A DNA stretch of 64,000 nucleotides from contig NZ_JACEFT010000013.1 of NCBI RefSeq assembly GCF_013697085.1, forward strand, positions 1 through 64,000, in the 5' to 3' direction. The notes beneath the pieces are model-generated. The model saw only the letters and a list, made by a program, of their open reading frames with translations. It was not told the DNA's origin and searched no databases. Positions 18,357-26,691 of this stretch are shown in pieces. The stretch is from Billgrantia kenyensis. Lineage in GTDB: Bacteria; Pseudomonadota; Gammaproteobacteria; Pseudomonadales; Halomonadaceae. The number at the start of each line of letters is the position of its first letter. The first letter of the stretch is position 1. Both the position numbers and the translations under genes were made by a program.

Positions 18357-19016
18357 ATGTCACTGCTCACCCGGCCGGTCTTCGCGACCCGCGCCCTGCC
18401 CCAACTGGTCGACGCCCTGGTCGAACAGGGCTGGTACATCGGCGAGGGCTTCCTCGACGTGGAGCTGTGCCATGACCTGCATCGGGAGCTGATGGAGATG
18501 GCCGAGCGCGACGCCCTGGCCGCCGCCGGCATCGGCCGCGGCGACGAGCACCAGCTGCGCCGCGACATCCGCGGCGACGCCATTCGCTGGCTCGACCGCG
18601 AGAGCCTGGCCCAGCGCCGCTACCTGGAAGCCATGGGCGAGCTGCAGCACGAGCTGAACCAGGCGCTGTTCCTGGGGCTGTTCGAGTACGAGGCGCACTT
18701 CGCCCACTACCCGCCCGGGGCCTTCTACAAGAAGCACCTGGACAGCTTTCGCGGACGCGCCAACCGGGTGGTCTCCACGGTGGGCTACCTCAACCCCGAC
18801 TGGCCGGCGGATGGCGGCGGGGAGATGGCAATCTTCGCCGCCGACGACCCCGAGCGAGAAGTGGCCCGGGTGCGCCCCGAGGCCGGCAACTTCGCCTGCT
18901 TTCTCGCCGAAACCGTGCCCCACGAGGTACTGCCGACCCGCCTGCCGCGAGCCAGCATCGCCGGCTGGTTCCGGCGCAACGCCTCGCTGGGTGGCCGGGT
19001 GGACCCGGCGCGCTGA
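18357..19016 (+). CDS. 2OG-Fe(II) oxygenase (prolyl-hydroxylase-like)
   Basis: A 219-residue 2-oxoglutarate/Fe(II) dioxygenase of the SM-20/PHD-like kind. Iron ligands are the HxD pair in KKHLDSFRGR (His and Asp near 123-125) and the distal His in ETVPHEVLPT; the arginine in PRASIAGWF fits 2-oxoglutarate binding. Such proteins hydroxylate a protein or small molecule; the target is unknown. Its stop overlaps the start of the histidine kinase by one base (TGATG), so oxygenase, kinase and regulator form one coupled operon, which hints at oxygen or redox sensing. Confidence 0.9.
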   Translation: MSLLTRPVFATRALPQLVDALVEQGWYIGEGFLDVELCHDLHRELMEMAERDALAAAGIGRGDEHQLRRDIRGDAIRWLDRESLAQRRYLEAMGELQHELNQALFLGLFEYEAHFAHYPPGAFYKKHLDSFRGRANRVVSTVGYLNPDWPADGGGEMAIFAADDPEREVARVRPEAGNFACFLAETVPHEVLPTRLPRASIAGWFRRNASLGGRVDPAR

Positions 19017-20617
19017 TGGCCGGCGAACTCGAGGCGCTGCGCGCGCGGCTGGCCGAACTCGAGGCCCGCAATACCGCGCTCGAACGAGGCCAACAAGAAC
19101 TCGAAGCGAGAGTCGCCGAACTCGACGAAGAGAAGCGCCACTATCGCTGGCTGGCTGAGAGCACCACCGATCTGATCTCGCGTCACGCCCGCGACGGCAG
19201 CTTCCTCTACGCCTCCCAGGCCGCCCGCGACCTGCTCGGCTACGAGCCCGAAGAGCTGATCGGCGTCTCGGCCTACGACCTGTTCCACCCTGCCGACCTC
19301 GCCGACCTGCTCAACAAGTCGCCGCGGGTCTACTACCACGACGGTTTCTATCAGCAGACCTACCGCTTCCGCGCCAAGGACGGACACTACGTCTGGTTCG
19401 AGACCACCAGCCGCACCCGCCGCGACCCGACCACCGGCGAGCTGATCGACGTACTCTGCGTCTCCCGCGACGTGGGCCGGCGCATTCGCGCCGAGGCCAA
19501 TCGCGAGCGCCTGGCCCGGGTGGTGGAGTCGACCACCGACTACGTGCTGTTCTGCGACGGCGACGAACGATTGTTCTACTCCAACGAGGCGGCGCGACGC
19601 CTGCTGGGTTTGCCGCGCGAAGGGCTCGATGCCCGGCTCGAACGGGCCTATACCCCAGCATCGCTTGCCATCCTGCGTGAGATCGTGCTGCCCGCCGTGG
19701 CTCGCTACGGCTCCTGGAGCGGCGAGCTGGAGATGCCGGGGCCCAAGGGACCAGTGCCGGTACTCAGCGTGGTGCTGGCCCACCGTGGCCCCGGCGCCGA
19801 GCCCGACCACCTCTCGCTGCTCAATCGCGACATCGGTCTGCGCAAGGCCGCCGAGGCCCAGGCGCGACGCCATCAGGAGCAGATCGCCCATGCCAACCGC
19901 CTGGCCACCACCGGCGAGCTCGCCTCCAACATCGCCCATGAGCTGAATCAGCCGCTGGGGGCCATCGCCAATTACGTCAGCGGCGCGCTGCTGCAGCTGC
20001 GTGCCGATCCGAATCGCCCAGCCAGCGACCTCGCCCTGCCCCTCGAGCGAATCGATGCCCAGGTACAGCGACTGGCACAGCGGCTGCGCCACATTCGCAC
20101 CTTCGTACGCAAGGGGCAGACCCGCCCGCGCCCGGTCGCGCTGTTCGAGGTGGTGGACGCTGCCTGCCGGCTGTGCGAGTGGCAGTATCAGCAGGCGGGC
20201 GTGAGCCTGAACCATGCCCTGCCGGAGACGCTGCCCCGCGTGATGGCCGACCCCATCGCCCTGGAGCAGGTGCTGGTCAACCTGCTGCTCAACGCGCTGG
20301 AAGCGAGCCGTGAACGGCCTGCTGCCGTGCGGGTCGAGATCCGCGCACGGCGCAGCGGTCAGCGCGAGGTGACCTTCAGCGTCAGCGACCAGGGGCCTGG
20401 TATCGCCCCCGACCAGGCCCAGGGGATCTTCACCCCGTTTCACTCCAGCCGCCCTGAAGGGCTCGGCATGGGCCTTGCCATCAGCCGTTCGCTGATGGAA
20501 GCCATGGGTGGCAGCCTGGACCTCACCGACGGTTCCGAGGGCGCCACCTTTACCGGTACACTGCTGGCCGAAGCGAACCCCATTCACCGCAGCAAGCCGC
20601 CCCGGAGACAGTCGTGA
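19016..20617 (+). CDS. Soluble PAS-domain histidine kinase (FixL-like)
   Basis: A 533-residue sensor kinase without membrane segments. Residues 1-42 are a coiled coil; ~43-160 a PAS/PAC domain (WLAEST..., FETTSRTRRD); ~165-275 a second, more divergent PAS; then the dimerisation box with phospho-acceptor His308 (SNIAHELNQPLGAI) and the ATPase domain with N box (VLVNLLLNALEA), G1 (DQGPGIAP) and G2 (GLGMGLAIS). The order resembles FixL/TodS-like kinases, but I see no clear haem-binding histidine, so oxygen sensing is only inferred. Four-base overlap with the downstream response regulator. Confidence 0.94.
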   Translation: MAGELEALRARLAELEARNTALERGQQELEARVAELDEEKRHYRWLAESTTDLISRHARDGSFLYASQAARDLLGYEPEELIGVSAYDLFHPADLADLLNKSPRVYYHDGFYQQTYRFRAKDGHYVWFETTSRTRRDPTTGELIDVLCVSRDVGRRIRAEANRERLARVVESTTDYVLFCDGDERLFYSNEAARRLLGLPREGLDARLERAYTPASLAILREIVLPAVARYGSWSGELEMPGPKGPVPVLSVVLAHRGPGAEPDHLSLLNRDIGLRKAAEAQARRHQEQIAHANRLATTGELASNIAHELNQPLGAIANYVSGALLQLRADPNRPASDLALPLERIDAQVQRLAQRLRHIRTFVRKGQTRPRPVALFEVVDAACRLCEWQYQQAGVSLNHALPETLPRVMADPIALEQVLVNLLLNALEASRERPAAVRVEIRARRSGQREVTFSVSDQGPGIAPDQAQGIFTPFHSSRPEGLGMGLAISRSLMEAMGGSLDLTDGSEGATFTGTLLAEANPIHRSKPPRRQS

Positions 20618-21270
20618 CCCAGCCCAGCGCCGCCCCCTGTATCGCCGTGGTCGACGACGACGAGGCGCTGCGCGACTCGCTGGCCTGGCTGCTCGACTCC
20701 GTGGGCCTGGCCACACTTTCCTTCGCTGACGGCGAGGCATTTCTCGCCGCCGACCCCGACAGTTTCGATGCGGTGCTGCTCGACGTGCGCATGCCCGGAC
20801 TCTCCGGCCTGCAGGTACAGCAGCGCCTCAACGAGCGCGGCGACACTGCGCCGGTAATCTTCATGACCGGCCACGGCGACGTGCCCATGGCGGTGGCCGC
20901 GCTCAAGTCCGGCGCCTTCGACTTCATCGAGAAACCCTTCAACCAGCAGCAGTTGATCGATGCCGTACAGCAGGCGCTCGCCGAGCACCAGCGGCTGCGC
21001 TCGCTGCGTCTACGCGTCGAAGACCTGCGAACCCGTTATGACGCCCTGCGCCCCAAGGAGCGCGAGATTCTGGTACTCGTGGCGAAGGGCTTCACCAGTC
21101 GTGAAATTGCCGAACATCTCGCCGTCAGCGCCAAGACGGTGGAAGTCTATCGCCTGAGGGGCATGAAGGCGCTGGGTGCCTCCAACCTGGCTGGACTGGT
21201 GCGCATCTGCGTGGCGCTGGGGCTCGTTGATGCACTGCCTGATACTGGCAGCCTGGCTCCAGAGGAGTAG
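20614..21270 (+). CDS. FixJ-family response regulator
   Basis: A 218-residue regulator with an N-terminal receiver domain (acidic VVDDDE, phospho-acceptor Asp57 in LLDVRMPG, conserved Lys in IEKPFN) and a C-terminal LuxR/NarL-type helix-turn-helix (LRPKEREILVLVAKGFTSRE, then KTVEVYR). The REILVLVAKGFTS pattern and spacing are FixJ-like. The partner kinase is the gene directly upstream (ATGA overlap). Targets cannot be told; the upstream oxygenase is an obvious candidate member of the same circuit. Confidence 0.94.
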   Translation: MTQPSAAPCIAVVDDDEALRDSLAWLLDSVGLATLSFADGEAFLAADPDSFDAVLLDVRMPGLSGLQVQQRLNERGDTAPVIFMTGHGDVPMAVAALKSGAFDFIEKPFNQQQLIDAVQQALAEHQRLRSLRLRVEDLRTRYDALRPKEREILVLVAKGFTSREIAEHLAVSAKTVEVYRLRGMKALGASNLAGLVRICVALGLVDALPDTGSLAPEE

Positions 21271-21419
21271 CCCGGCACTACTGTCAGGCCGGCGACGCTG
21301 ATGACGGTAGCAGCAAGGTAAGTGCATTGGCGTAAATGTGCCTGACTTGGGTCATCACCACCGCATGCCGCTTCCTGCTACTCTCCGACAGGCATAGTGC
21401 ACAAGAGAGGAATGACGCG

Positions 21420-21908
21420 ATGGCCCCCAGCTCCAGCACACCCGATCACTCAACCCGCTCTGCCCGTCTCGTCGCGCTGGCCTTGGGCATTCCCTTCCTC
21501 CTGATCCTGGCTGTACTCATGGCTATGCCGTTCATGGCGGGGGACGAAACAACGCTTCAGGCCGACGGCCCGGTGCCCACCCAGGCAGGAGCGGAGCTCG
21601 GCGGAGTTCGCTTCTCAGGTACCGTGCACCAGTGGAGCGTGGCTGGCAGCGTCATGATCGATGACCAGCGTGAAGCGCAGCTGATCTTCCAACTGCGAGG
21701 GCCTGACGGAAGTCCGCCGCGTCAGGCGATGCGCGTGCCGATCACTTTCTCCATGCCTGGCCATGACATGTCACTCAGCGTAACAGCTGAACAGACGGGC
21801 CATGACCGCTTTACCGCGACGGCACCGTTGCCCATGTCCGGCAGCTGGCAGATGCACATGACATTCTCGGACGTGACCGGGGTGCTACCGTTCGATGTCA
21901 GGGGGTGA
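21420..21908 (+). CDS. Membrane-anchored YtkA/FixH-like protein
   Basis: A 162-residue protein with one N-terminal transmembrane helix (about residues 18-42) and a periplasmic beta-sandwich-like domain. The segment with MPGHDMSLSV and later MSGSWQMHMTF resembles the YtkA-like domain (Met and His in a G-x-W-x-M pattern), a fold found near copper and cytochrome oxidase genes. It borders the multicopper oxidase, to which it is convergent. The ATG at 21420 places the TM helix in the usual position. Copper binding is inference from family and context. Confidence 0.65.
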   Translation: MAPSSSTPDHSTRSARLVALALGIPFLLILAVLMAMPFMAGDETTLQADGPVPTQAGAELGGVRFSGTVHQWSVAGSVMIDDQREAQLIFQLRGPDGSPPRQAMRVPITFSMPGHDMSLSVTAEQTGHDRFTATAPLPMSGSWQMHMTFSDVTGVLPFDVRG

Positions 21909-22011
21909 GGGCCACATTGGCTAATGCTCTGCATCAATGTTGATGCAACACAACACGCACATGCTTGGTGAGTCGCTCACCGGATCAGTCACTCTTGCAT
22001 TGGATAAGACC

Positions 22012-22028
22012 AGGGCCGTGAACGGCCC
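22012..22028 (-). terminator. Hairpin after the multicopper oxidase
   Basis: GGGCCGT and ACGGCCC form a short GC-rich hairpin 25-40 bases beyond the oxidase stop on the minus strand. No long T tract follows, so termination strength is doubtful. Confidence 0.4.
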
Positions 22029-22052
22029 CGGCACCGGAGTCCGTGGACAGCG

Positions 22053-23678
22053 TCAACTCACGCGGATCGTCGCCATCATGCCAAGCTCCTCGTGCTCGAT
22101 GATGTGGCAGTGGAATAGCCAGTCACCTGGTTCACGGAACACCATGCGCAGCTTGAGTCGCTGGTAGGGGGCCAGGTTGACCGTGTCCTTCCATGCCAGC
22201 CAGGGCGCCTGCTGCCATTCGCCTTCGGCATCGCGGGTGGCGATCACCTGGAAGTGAGTTCCGTGCACGTGGAAGGGGTGATCCATGTGGGAGTTGTTGA
22301 AGACCTCCCACTCTTCCACCTCGCCGACCTTGCCTTCGAACAGAATCTCGTCCATGGCGAAGGCGCGGCCGTTGATCAGGAAGTCCACCTCAGGGGGAGC
22401 GGCCGGCTCATCCATCGCATGGTCTACCCCAGCCCCGGGGCCATGGGTGCCATGATGGCTGCCGCTGCTGCCTCCGCCGTGAGCGGCGTGTGGGTCGTCG
22501 TGGCCGGCGTGCGGATCGCCGTGGCCGCCACCATGATCATCATGCCCCGGCATCACCTCGGTCAGTTCCACCTGGCGGCGTACCGCCGGCTCGCCCAGCG
22601 GCTCGACGCGGCCGAGCCGCTCGGGTAGCGCAACGGCGGGCTTGACCCCTGCGTTGAGAGTTTGAATCGCCAGTAGTGGGGCCACCTGCTCCAGGTGAGG
22701 CGGCTTGTCGCCCATCCAGCCGCGCTCGTAGGGATGGCTGGCCAGCAGGAAGCGCTCCTCTGCCTGCTCGCTAATCCGCACCAGCAGGTCGGCGCGCTCG
22801 CCCGGAGTCAGCAGCAGCTCTTCCAGCGGCTGCGGACGCTCGATCAGCCCACCGTCGGTGCCGATCAGGGTCAGCTCATGCTCGTCCAGGCGCAGACGCA
22901 GGTAGCGCCCGGCACAGGCATTGATCAAGCGCAGGCGCAGCGTAGTGCCCGGTGCCACGTCCAGGTGCGGCTCATGCTGGCCATTGACCAGCAGCAGTTC
23001 GCCCTCGCGCCCGTTCATCCAATCCTCGGCGGTGTGCGGCGCCACTTCACCGTTGGCCCGCAGTCGCAGATCACTGACCACCAGCAGATGCTCCTCGATC
23101 TCGTCAGGCAGCACATCCACGGTGGGGCGTACCAGCAGCGCCCCCGCCAGCCCATGGGCTACCTGCCAGGCAGTCCCCTCGTGAGGATGGGGATGGAACC
23201 AGTGGAGCCCCGCACTCCCTGGGGGGAAGGTGTAGCGATACTGGCGCGTTTCGCCCGGCGCAACTGCATCCCAGGGCGCACCATCGTGAGCCTGCGGCAC
23301 GGGCACGCCGTGCCAGTGCAAGGTGGTTTCCTGCTCCAGCTCGTTGATCAGGGTGACATCCAGCTCATCGCCTTCCCGCACCTCGATCAGCGGTGCCACC
23401 TTGCCGTTGTATAGCCACAGCCTGGCCTCGAGCTCCTCACTGAGGGAGATGCTGTGAGGGCCTGGCGTGAGCGCGCTGCGAAAGCGTGCGACAGAGTCGC
23501 TCAAATTGACGATACGGGGTAGCGGTTGCAGCGGCTGGCCGCCCGGCGGCAAGGCGGCAAGGCTGGCGGGCGATGCCCCATGGGGATGCTGGCGAGATAG
23601 CGCATAGGCCATGGTACCGGCCGTGGAGATCAGCAGGGCACCCAGCGCTGAGTAGCCCAGGAATTCGCGACGCTTCAT
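22053..23678 (-). CDS. Multicopper oxidase (CueO/CopA-like) with His-rich linker
   Basis: A 541-residue periplasmic copper oxidase that probably oxidises Cu(I) to the less toxic Cu(II). It starts with a Tat-type signal (KRREFLGYSALGALL). Copper ligands lie in four classic blocks: LHWHGV, HWFHPHPHEG, HPFHVHGTHF and the C-terminal HCHIIEHEELGMM, giving type 1, 2 and 3 sites. Between cupredoxin domains 2 and 3 (about residues 375-425) is a long insert rich in His, Gly and Asp, likely an extra metal-binding loop. It is preceded on the same strand, after 72 bases, by a small Cys-rich ORF with an ERPPRT tail, which may regulate it. Confidence 0.95.
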   Translation of the reverse strand: MKRREFLGYSALGALLISTAGTMAYALSRQHPHGASPASLAALPPGGQPLQPLPRIVNLSDSVARFRSALTPGPHSISLSEELEARLWLYNGKVAPLIEVREGDELDVTLINELEQETTLHWHGVPVPQAHDGAPWDAVAPGETRQYRYTFPPGSAGLHWFHPHPHEGTAWQVAHGLAGALLVRPTVDVLPDEIEEHLLVVSDLRLRANGEVAPHTAEDWMNGREGELLLVNGQHEPHLDVAPGTTLRLRLINACAGRYLRLRLDEHELTLIGTDGGLIERPQPLEELLLTPGERADLLVRISEQAEERFLLASHPYERGWMGDKPPHLEQVAPLLAIQTLNAGVKPAVALPERLGRVEPLGEPAVRRQVELTEVMPGHDDHGGGHGDPHAGHDDPHAAHGGGSSGSHHGTHGPGAGVDHAMDEPAAPPEVDFLINGRAFAMDEILFEGKVGEVEEWEVFNNSHMDHPFHVHGTHFQVIATRDAEGEWQQAPWLAWKDTVNLAPYQRLKLRMVFREPGDWLFHCHIIEHEELGMMATIRVS

Positions 23679-23750
23679 TGAATTGTCCTCGTAGCATGAA
23701 AGCTCTCACCGTGGATCGATTGTCCACGGCGCCATCAGGGGGGTAGAGAT

Positions 23751-24083
23751 TCAGGTACGAGGAGGGCGTTCGAAAGGATCGGGAGGACCTGAAAGACTGC
23801 CCACGCCAGGACCGCGTAGAGCAGATGCAGCTACTACAGGACTCCCTACCACGGGCGCCATTGTGGTGCCGCACTGGGCGCATGGCAGGCAGCAGGGAGG
23901 CGCCTCACTGGAAGTCGATTCATCCCCATCGGCCACGGCCCAGGCCATCGAGACCTCCTCATCGACCAGGCTCTGCAGGCAGGAGAGATCGCCATGATGC
24001 CCTACCGCCGCCACGGGCGGTGCGATGCCCAGCAACAGAGCTAGCAGCAGGCTTGGTAGCCAGTGACAGGAGAATCGGCGCAT
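23751..24083 (-). CDS. Small exported Cys-rich ORF, candidate copper leader peptide
   Basis: A 110-residue protein with a signal peptide (residues 1-27), a cysteine cluster (CCLPCAQCG, residues 64-72, containing CxxC spacings) and the tail PFERPPRT at the C-terminus. It sits 72 bases upstream of the multicopper oxidase on the same strand. This matches the layout of DUF2946/CruR-type uORFs, in which a CxxC senses copper and a C-terminal RAPP-like motif arrests the ribosome; here the tail is RPPR instead of RAPP. No good SD is visible before the ATG at 24083. It could instead be a periplasmic copper-binding protein. Confidence 0.6.
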   Translation of the reverse strand: MRRFSCHWLPSLLLALLLGIAPPVAAVGHHGDLSCLQSLVDEEVSMAWAVADGDESTSSEAPPCCLPCAQCGTTMAPVVGSPVVAASALRGPGVGSLSGPPDPFERPPRT

Positions 24084-24305
24084 GAATTCAGGTTGAGGAG
24101 TGAGCCAATGACAAAGGGAGTATTTCATGCCAGAGAGAAGCTGGGCAACCTCGGTGCTGCACATACCTTGCTGAATGTTATGGGTTCGCGCCTGACCGAG
24201 ATCAGTAATTGGTGACTTTTCGCTTACTGAGATCTGGCAGCGCTTGCCCGACTCCCAGCTTCTGATGATGATGAGCAGGTAGCGCTCCCTTGGATATCGC
24301 CGCTC
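24084..24305. promoter_or_regulatory. Divergent control region between two leader-type ORFs
   Basis: About 220 bases separate the minus-strand leader ORF of the multicopper oxidase from the plus-strand leader ORF of the His-rich cytochrome. Near its centre is an inverted repeat (TCAGTAA at 24202-24208 and TTACTGA at 24224-24230, 15-base spacer) that could bind a regulator. Promoters for both directions must lie here; I cannot assign a specific regulator. Confidence 0.5.
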
Positions 24306-24644
24306 ATGCGAAGAACGTTGCTCATCATGGTCAGCCTGTTCCTGGTCCTGTCGTTGTCGGCAGGATCGACGGTGCTTGCCGACCCAGATGCTGTTCTCGA
24401 GGCTCCCCATGCCCAGCACGATGGCGCTCAAGACGATCCCCCCGCCTGCGGCCAGGCGGCCCACACGGGCCAGGACGAATGCAGCAAGAAGAGCTGCCTT
24501 AGTGGCAGCCACTGCATAAGCGGCGCCATGCCGCTGGCTGCCACCATCGACCTTTCGGCTGTCTCGAAAGCGCCGAAATCCCCTGCCGAGAACCGCCCTG
24601 CGGCACCCTGCACCCTCGATGAACGACCTCCAAGAGTCATCTGA
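24306..24644 (+). CDS. Small exported Cys-rich ORF, candidate copper leader peptide
   Basis: A 112-residue protein with a signal peptide (MRRTLLIMV... to about residue 25), a His/Asp stretch, cysteines in ECSKKSCLSGSHC and a C-terminal tail DERPPRVI. It lies 63 bases upstream of the His-rich cytochrome c gene in the same direction and is divergent from a similar ORF at 24083. The tail shares the ERPPR core with three other small ORFs in this island although the codons differ. Probably a metal-sensing leader peptide of the DUF2946/CruR kind; a structural copper-binding role is possible. Confidence 0.55.
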   Translation: MRRTLLIMVSLFLVLSLSAGSTVLADPDAVLEAPHAQHDGAQDDPPACGQAAHTGQDECSKKSCLSGSHCISGAMPLAATIDLSAVSKAPKSPAENRPAAPCTLDERPPRVI

Positions 24645-24707
24645 TTATTGCCAGCGAAGCGGCGCCATGGCGCCGAGACCACCGTTTGCCGTAGTCAGGA
24701 GCTCACC

Positions 24708-25487
24708 ATGTCCAAGATATTCACTCCGCGCCCCTTCCAAGCGGAAAACCCCGCCGTATTGAACTCGACCCGCCACAGCGCACTGCTCGTCGCGCTCCTG
24801 GTCAGCGCCGCCATGTCGGTCACGTCTCACTCCAGCCTCGCCGATGACCGTGGCCATGGCGACCATGCCCACGGTCATACGGACCACAGCCACACCCATG
24901 ACAATGAAGAGGACCACGCCGGCCACGACCATGGCGGCGAGGATGACCACGCGGCCCACGACCATGCGGCCCATGATCATGGCGGCCAGGACGACCATGC
25001 GGCCCATGACCATGGCGGCGAGGACGAGCATGCGGCCCATGACCATGGCGGCCAGGACGACCATGCGGCCCATGACCATGGCGGCGAGGATGACCATGCG
25101 GCCCACGATCATGACCATGACCGGGGAATTCCCGAAGATTGGCTGACGCGCGAGAACCCCCTACCCCTCACCGATGAAGTTCTAGCCAGCGGCCAGCAGA
25201 TCTATCGACAGTACTGCTCAGCCTGCCATGGCCCCTCTGGCCAGGGCGATGGCCTGGCGCCTGCCACCCGCGACTTCGACCCCAGCCCCACCGATCTGGC
25301 GCTGCACGGTCCGGCCCACGCTGCCGGCGAATACGCCTGGATCATCGGTGAAGGTAATCCAGCAAGCGCCATGCCGAGCTTCGGCTCCAAGCTGGACGAA
25401 GAGCAGGTCTGGTCGGTGATTCACTACATTCGACACGGCATGAGCATAAAATCAGATACCGAGGGCGACCCTTCCCACCAGCACTGA
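24708..25487 (+). CDS. His/Asp-repeat cytochrome c, periplasmic
   Basis: A 259-residue exported protein. After the signal peptide (hydrophobic region about residues 25-45) comes a metal-binding stretch of about 100 residues dominated by His, Asp, Gly, Ala and Glu in near-identical 11-residue repeats (DDHAAHDHGGE). The C-terminal third is a class I cytochrome c with haem site CSACH and distal Met in AMPSFG. Likely role: copper, zinc or nickel buffering in the periplasm linked to electron transfer; the combination suggests electron flow to or from the bound metal, which is inference. AGGAG precedes the ATG at 24708. Last gene before a terminator. Confidence 0.9.
   Translation: MSKIFTPRPFQAENPAVLNSTRHSALLVALLVSAAMSVTSHSSLADDRGHGDHAHGHTDHSHTHDNEEDHAGHDHGGEDDHAAHDHAAHDHGGQDDHAAHDHGGEDEHAAHDHGGQDDHAAHDHGGEDDHAAHDHDHDRGIPEDWLTRENPLPLTDEVLASGQQIYRQYCSACHGPSGQGDGLAPATRDFDPSPTDLALHGPAHAAGEYAWIIGEGNPASAMPSFGSKLDEEQVWSVIHYIRHGMSIKSDTEGDPSHQH
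24905..25105 (+). repeat. Tandem 33-base coding repeats (His/Asp-rich)
   Basis: About five to six copies of a 33-base unit encoding variations of AAHDHGGEDDH inside the cytochrome c gene. Copies differ by single codons (E/Q, D/E alternations), and the copy number is likely to vary between strains by slippage or recombination. Confidence 0.85.
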
Positions 25488-25493
25488 CGCAAA

Positions 25494-25515
25494 CGGGCGC
25501 CCGACTGGGCGCCCG
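25494..25515. terminator. Bidirectional hairpin between cytochrome c and L,D-transpeptidase
   Basis: CGGGCGCCC and GGGCGCCCG form a nine-base stem with a GACT loop, followed by ATTCT on the plus strand. It lies between convergent genes. Confidence 0.7.
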
Positions 25516-25541
25516 ATTCTCTGCCGACTTTAGAGCCGATA

Positions 25542-26618
25542 CTAGACGGCCAGCTCCCTCCAGAGCAGCTCCTGCTCCTCTTCCACCGCCTCCTCGGGCT
25601 CGGGCTCCGGGGCCGGAGTCAACGCCACCACTTCGCCACTCGGATTTTCGAGCAGTTCCCGCAACATCTCATAGTTGAGCGGCGTTGCCGACTCCTCGTC
25701 GTTGCGCTGAAGCATGGCTAGCGTTTCCATCAGTGAGGCCATACCGGCCTCCTGCTCACCCAGCGCCTCGTAGACCTGTACATACGGAGTATCGCCGTCC
25801 CAGCCTGCCTTGATCGGCTGGTTGATGATGTTCACCTGCATGCCGACCGGCACGCGGTCGAAGATCGACTCGATGTCCTCGGGGAACATACGGATGCAGC
25901 CACGGCTGGCACGCATGCCGATGCCGTCGGGCTGGTTGGTGCCGTGGATGAGATAGCCGGAGATATCGAGCAGGATGGCATGGCTGCCCAAGGGATTGTC
26001 CGGCCCGGGCGGCACCACGGCGGGTGCAGTCTCGCCTCGTTCCGCCGCTTCCTCACGTACGGAGCGCGGTGGATACCAGGCCGGATCCTTGAGCCGCATG
26101 GTGGTCTTGGTCTTGCCCAACGGGGTATCGAAGCCTTCACGGCCGATACCGATCGGATAGGTCTCCACTCGCGGCGTCTCGCCCTCTTCTACCGGCGGGT
26201 AGTAGTAGAGCCTGAGTTCAGCCACATTGATGACGATACCTTCCCTGGCTACCGGCGGCAGGATGAAGCGGCCGGGGATGACTACTTCGGTGCCCTCCCC
26301 GGGCAGCCAAACGCTGACGTCGGGATTGGCACGGCGGATCTCCTCGTACCCGACATTGTGTTCGCGTGCGATGTCGAGCAGGGTCTGCTCGTCCTTCGCG
26401 GTCACAACGAAATCCTCACCGATCACATCGCCCTGCTCGGGCAACGGATAATGCCCTTTCGGCCACTCCGCTTCGCTCTCTTCCTGCTCCTGGGGGTCTT
26501 CCTCGGCCCATGCCGGCCCCGCCATCATGGCGATGCACAGCAGCCCCATGACCAGCGCCAGCCATGCCGAGCGAAAGAACGCCTGGCCCTGTAGCCAATC
26601 GGTGGCGTGATATTTCAT
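25542..26618 (-). CDS. L,D-transpeptidase (YkuD) with LysM domain
   Basis: A 358-residue periplasmic cell-wall enzyme that forms 3-3 crosslinks in peptidoglycan or attaches lipoproteins to it. Order: signal peptide to about residue 38, an acidic spacer, a LysM-like peptidoglycan-binding domain (about 68-118), then the YkuD catalytic domain with HGTNQPDGIG and SRGCIRMF carrying the active His and Cys. The C-terminus is rich in Glu and Pro. It lies downstream of cls on the same strand (73 bases), so it may be part of the lgt-cls envelope unit within the copper island. Confidence 0.93.
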   Translation of the reverse strand: MKYHATDWLQGQAFFRSAWLALVMGLLCIAMMAGPAWAEEDPQEQEESEAEWPKGHYPLPEQGDVIGEDFVVTAKDEQTLLDIAREHNVGYEEIRRANPDVSVWLPGEGTEVVIPGRFILPPVAREGIVINVAELRLYYYPPVEEGETPRVETYPIGIGREGFDTPLGKTKTTMRLKDPAWYPPRSVREEAAERGETAPAVVPPGPDNPLGSHAILLDISGYLIHGTNQPDGIGMRASRGCIRMFPEDIESIFDRVPVGMQVNIINQPIKAGWDGDTPYVQVYEALGEQEAGMASLMETLAMLQRNDEESATPLNYEMLRELLENPSGEVVALTPAPEPEPEEAVEEEQELLWRELAV

Positions 26619-26691
26619 AGCGTTTGCCTCTTCCCTTTTTCCACCTAGCGGGTGGATTCCAAATCAGAAAAGTCGTTCCCGGCCCCGGGTA

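Noticed and set aside
18785..20740. Long minus-strand open frame across the histidine kinase
   Set aside because: Shadow of the kinase gene; no domain.
24161..24182. ACATACC...TGAATGTTATG as a fourth TetR operator
   Set aside because: Partial match only; spacing and arms do not fit the other three sites.
24900..25110. CRISPR-like or satellite array
   Set aside because: The regular 33-base periodicity is coding: it is the His/Asp repeat of the cytochrome c protein.
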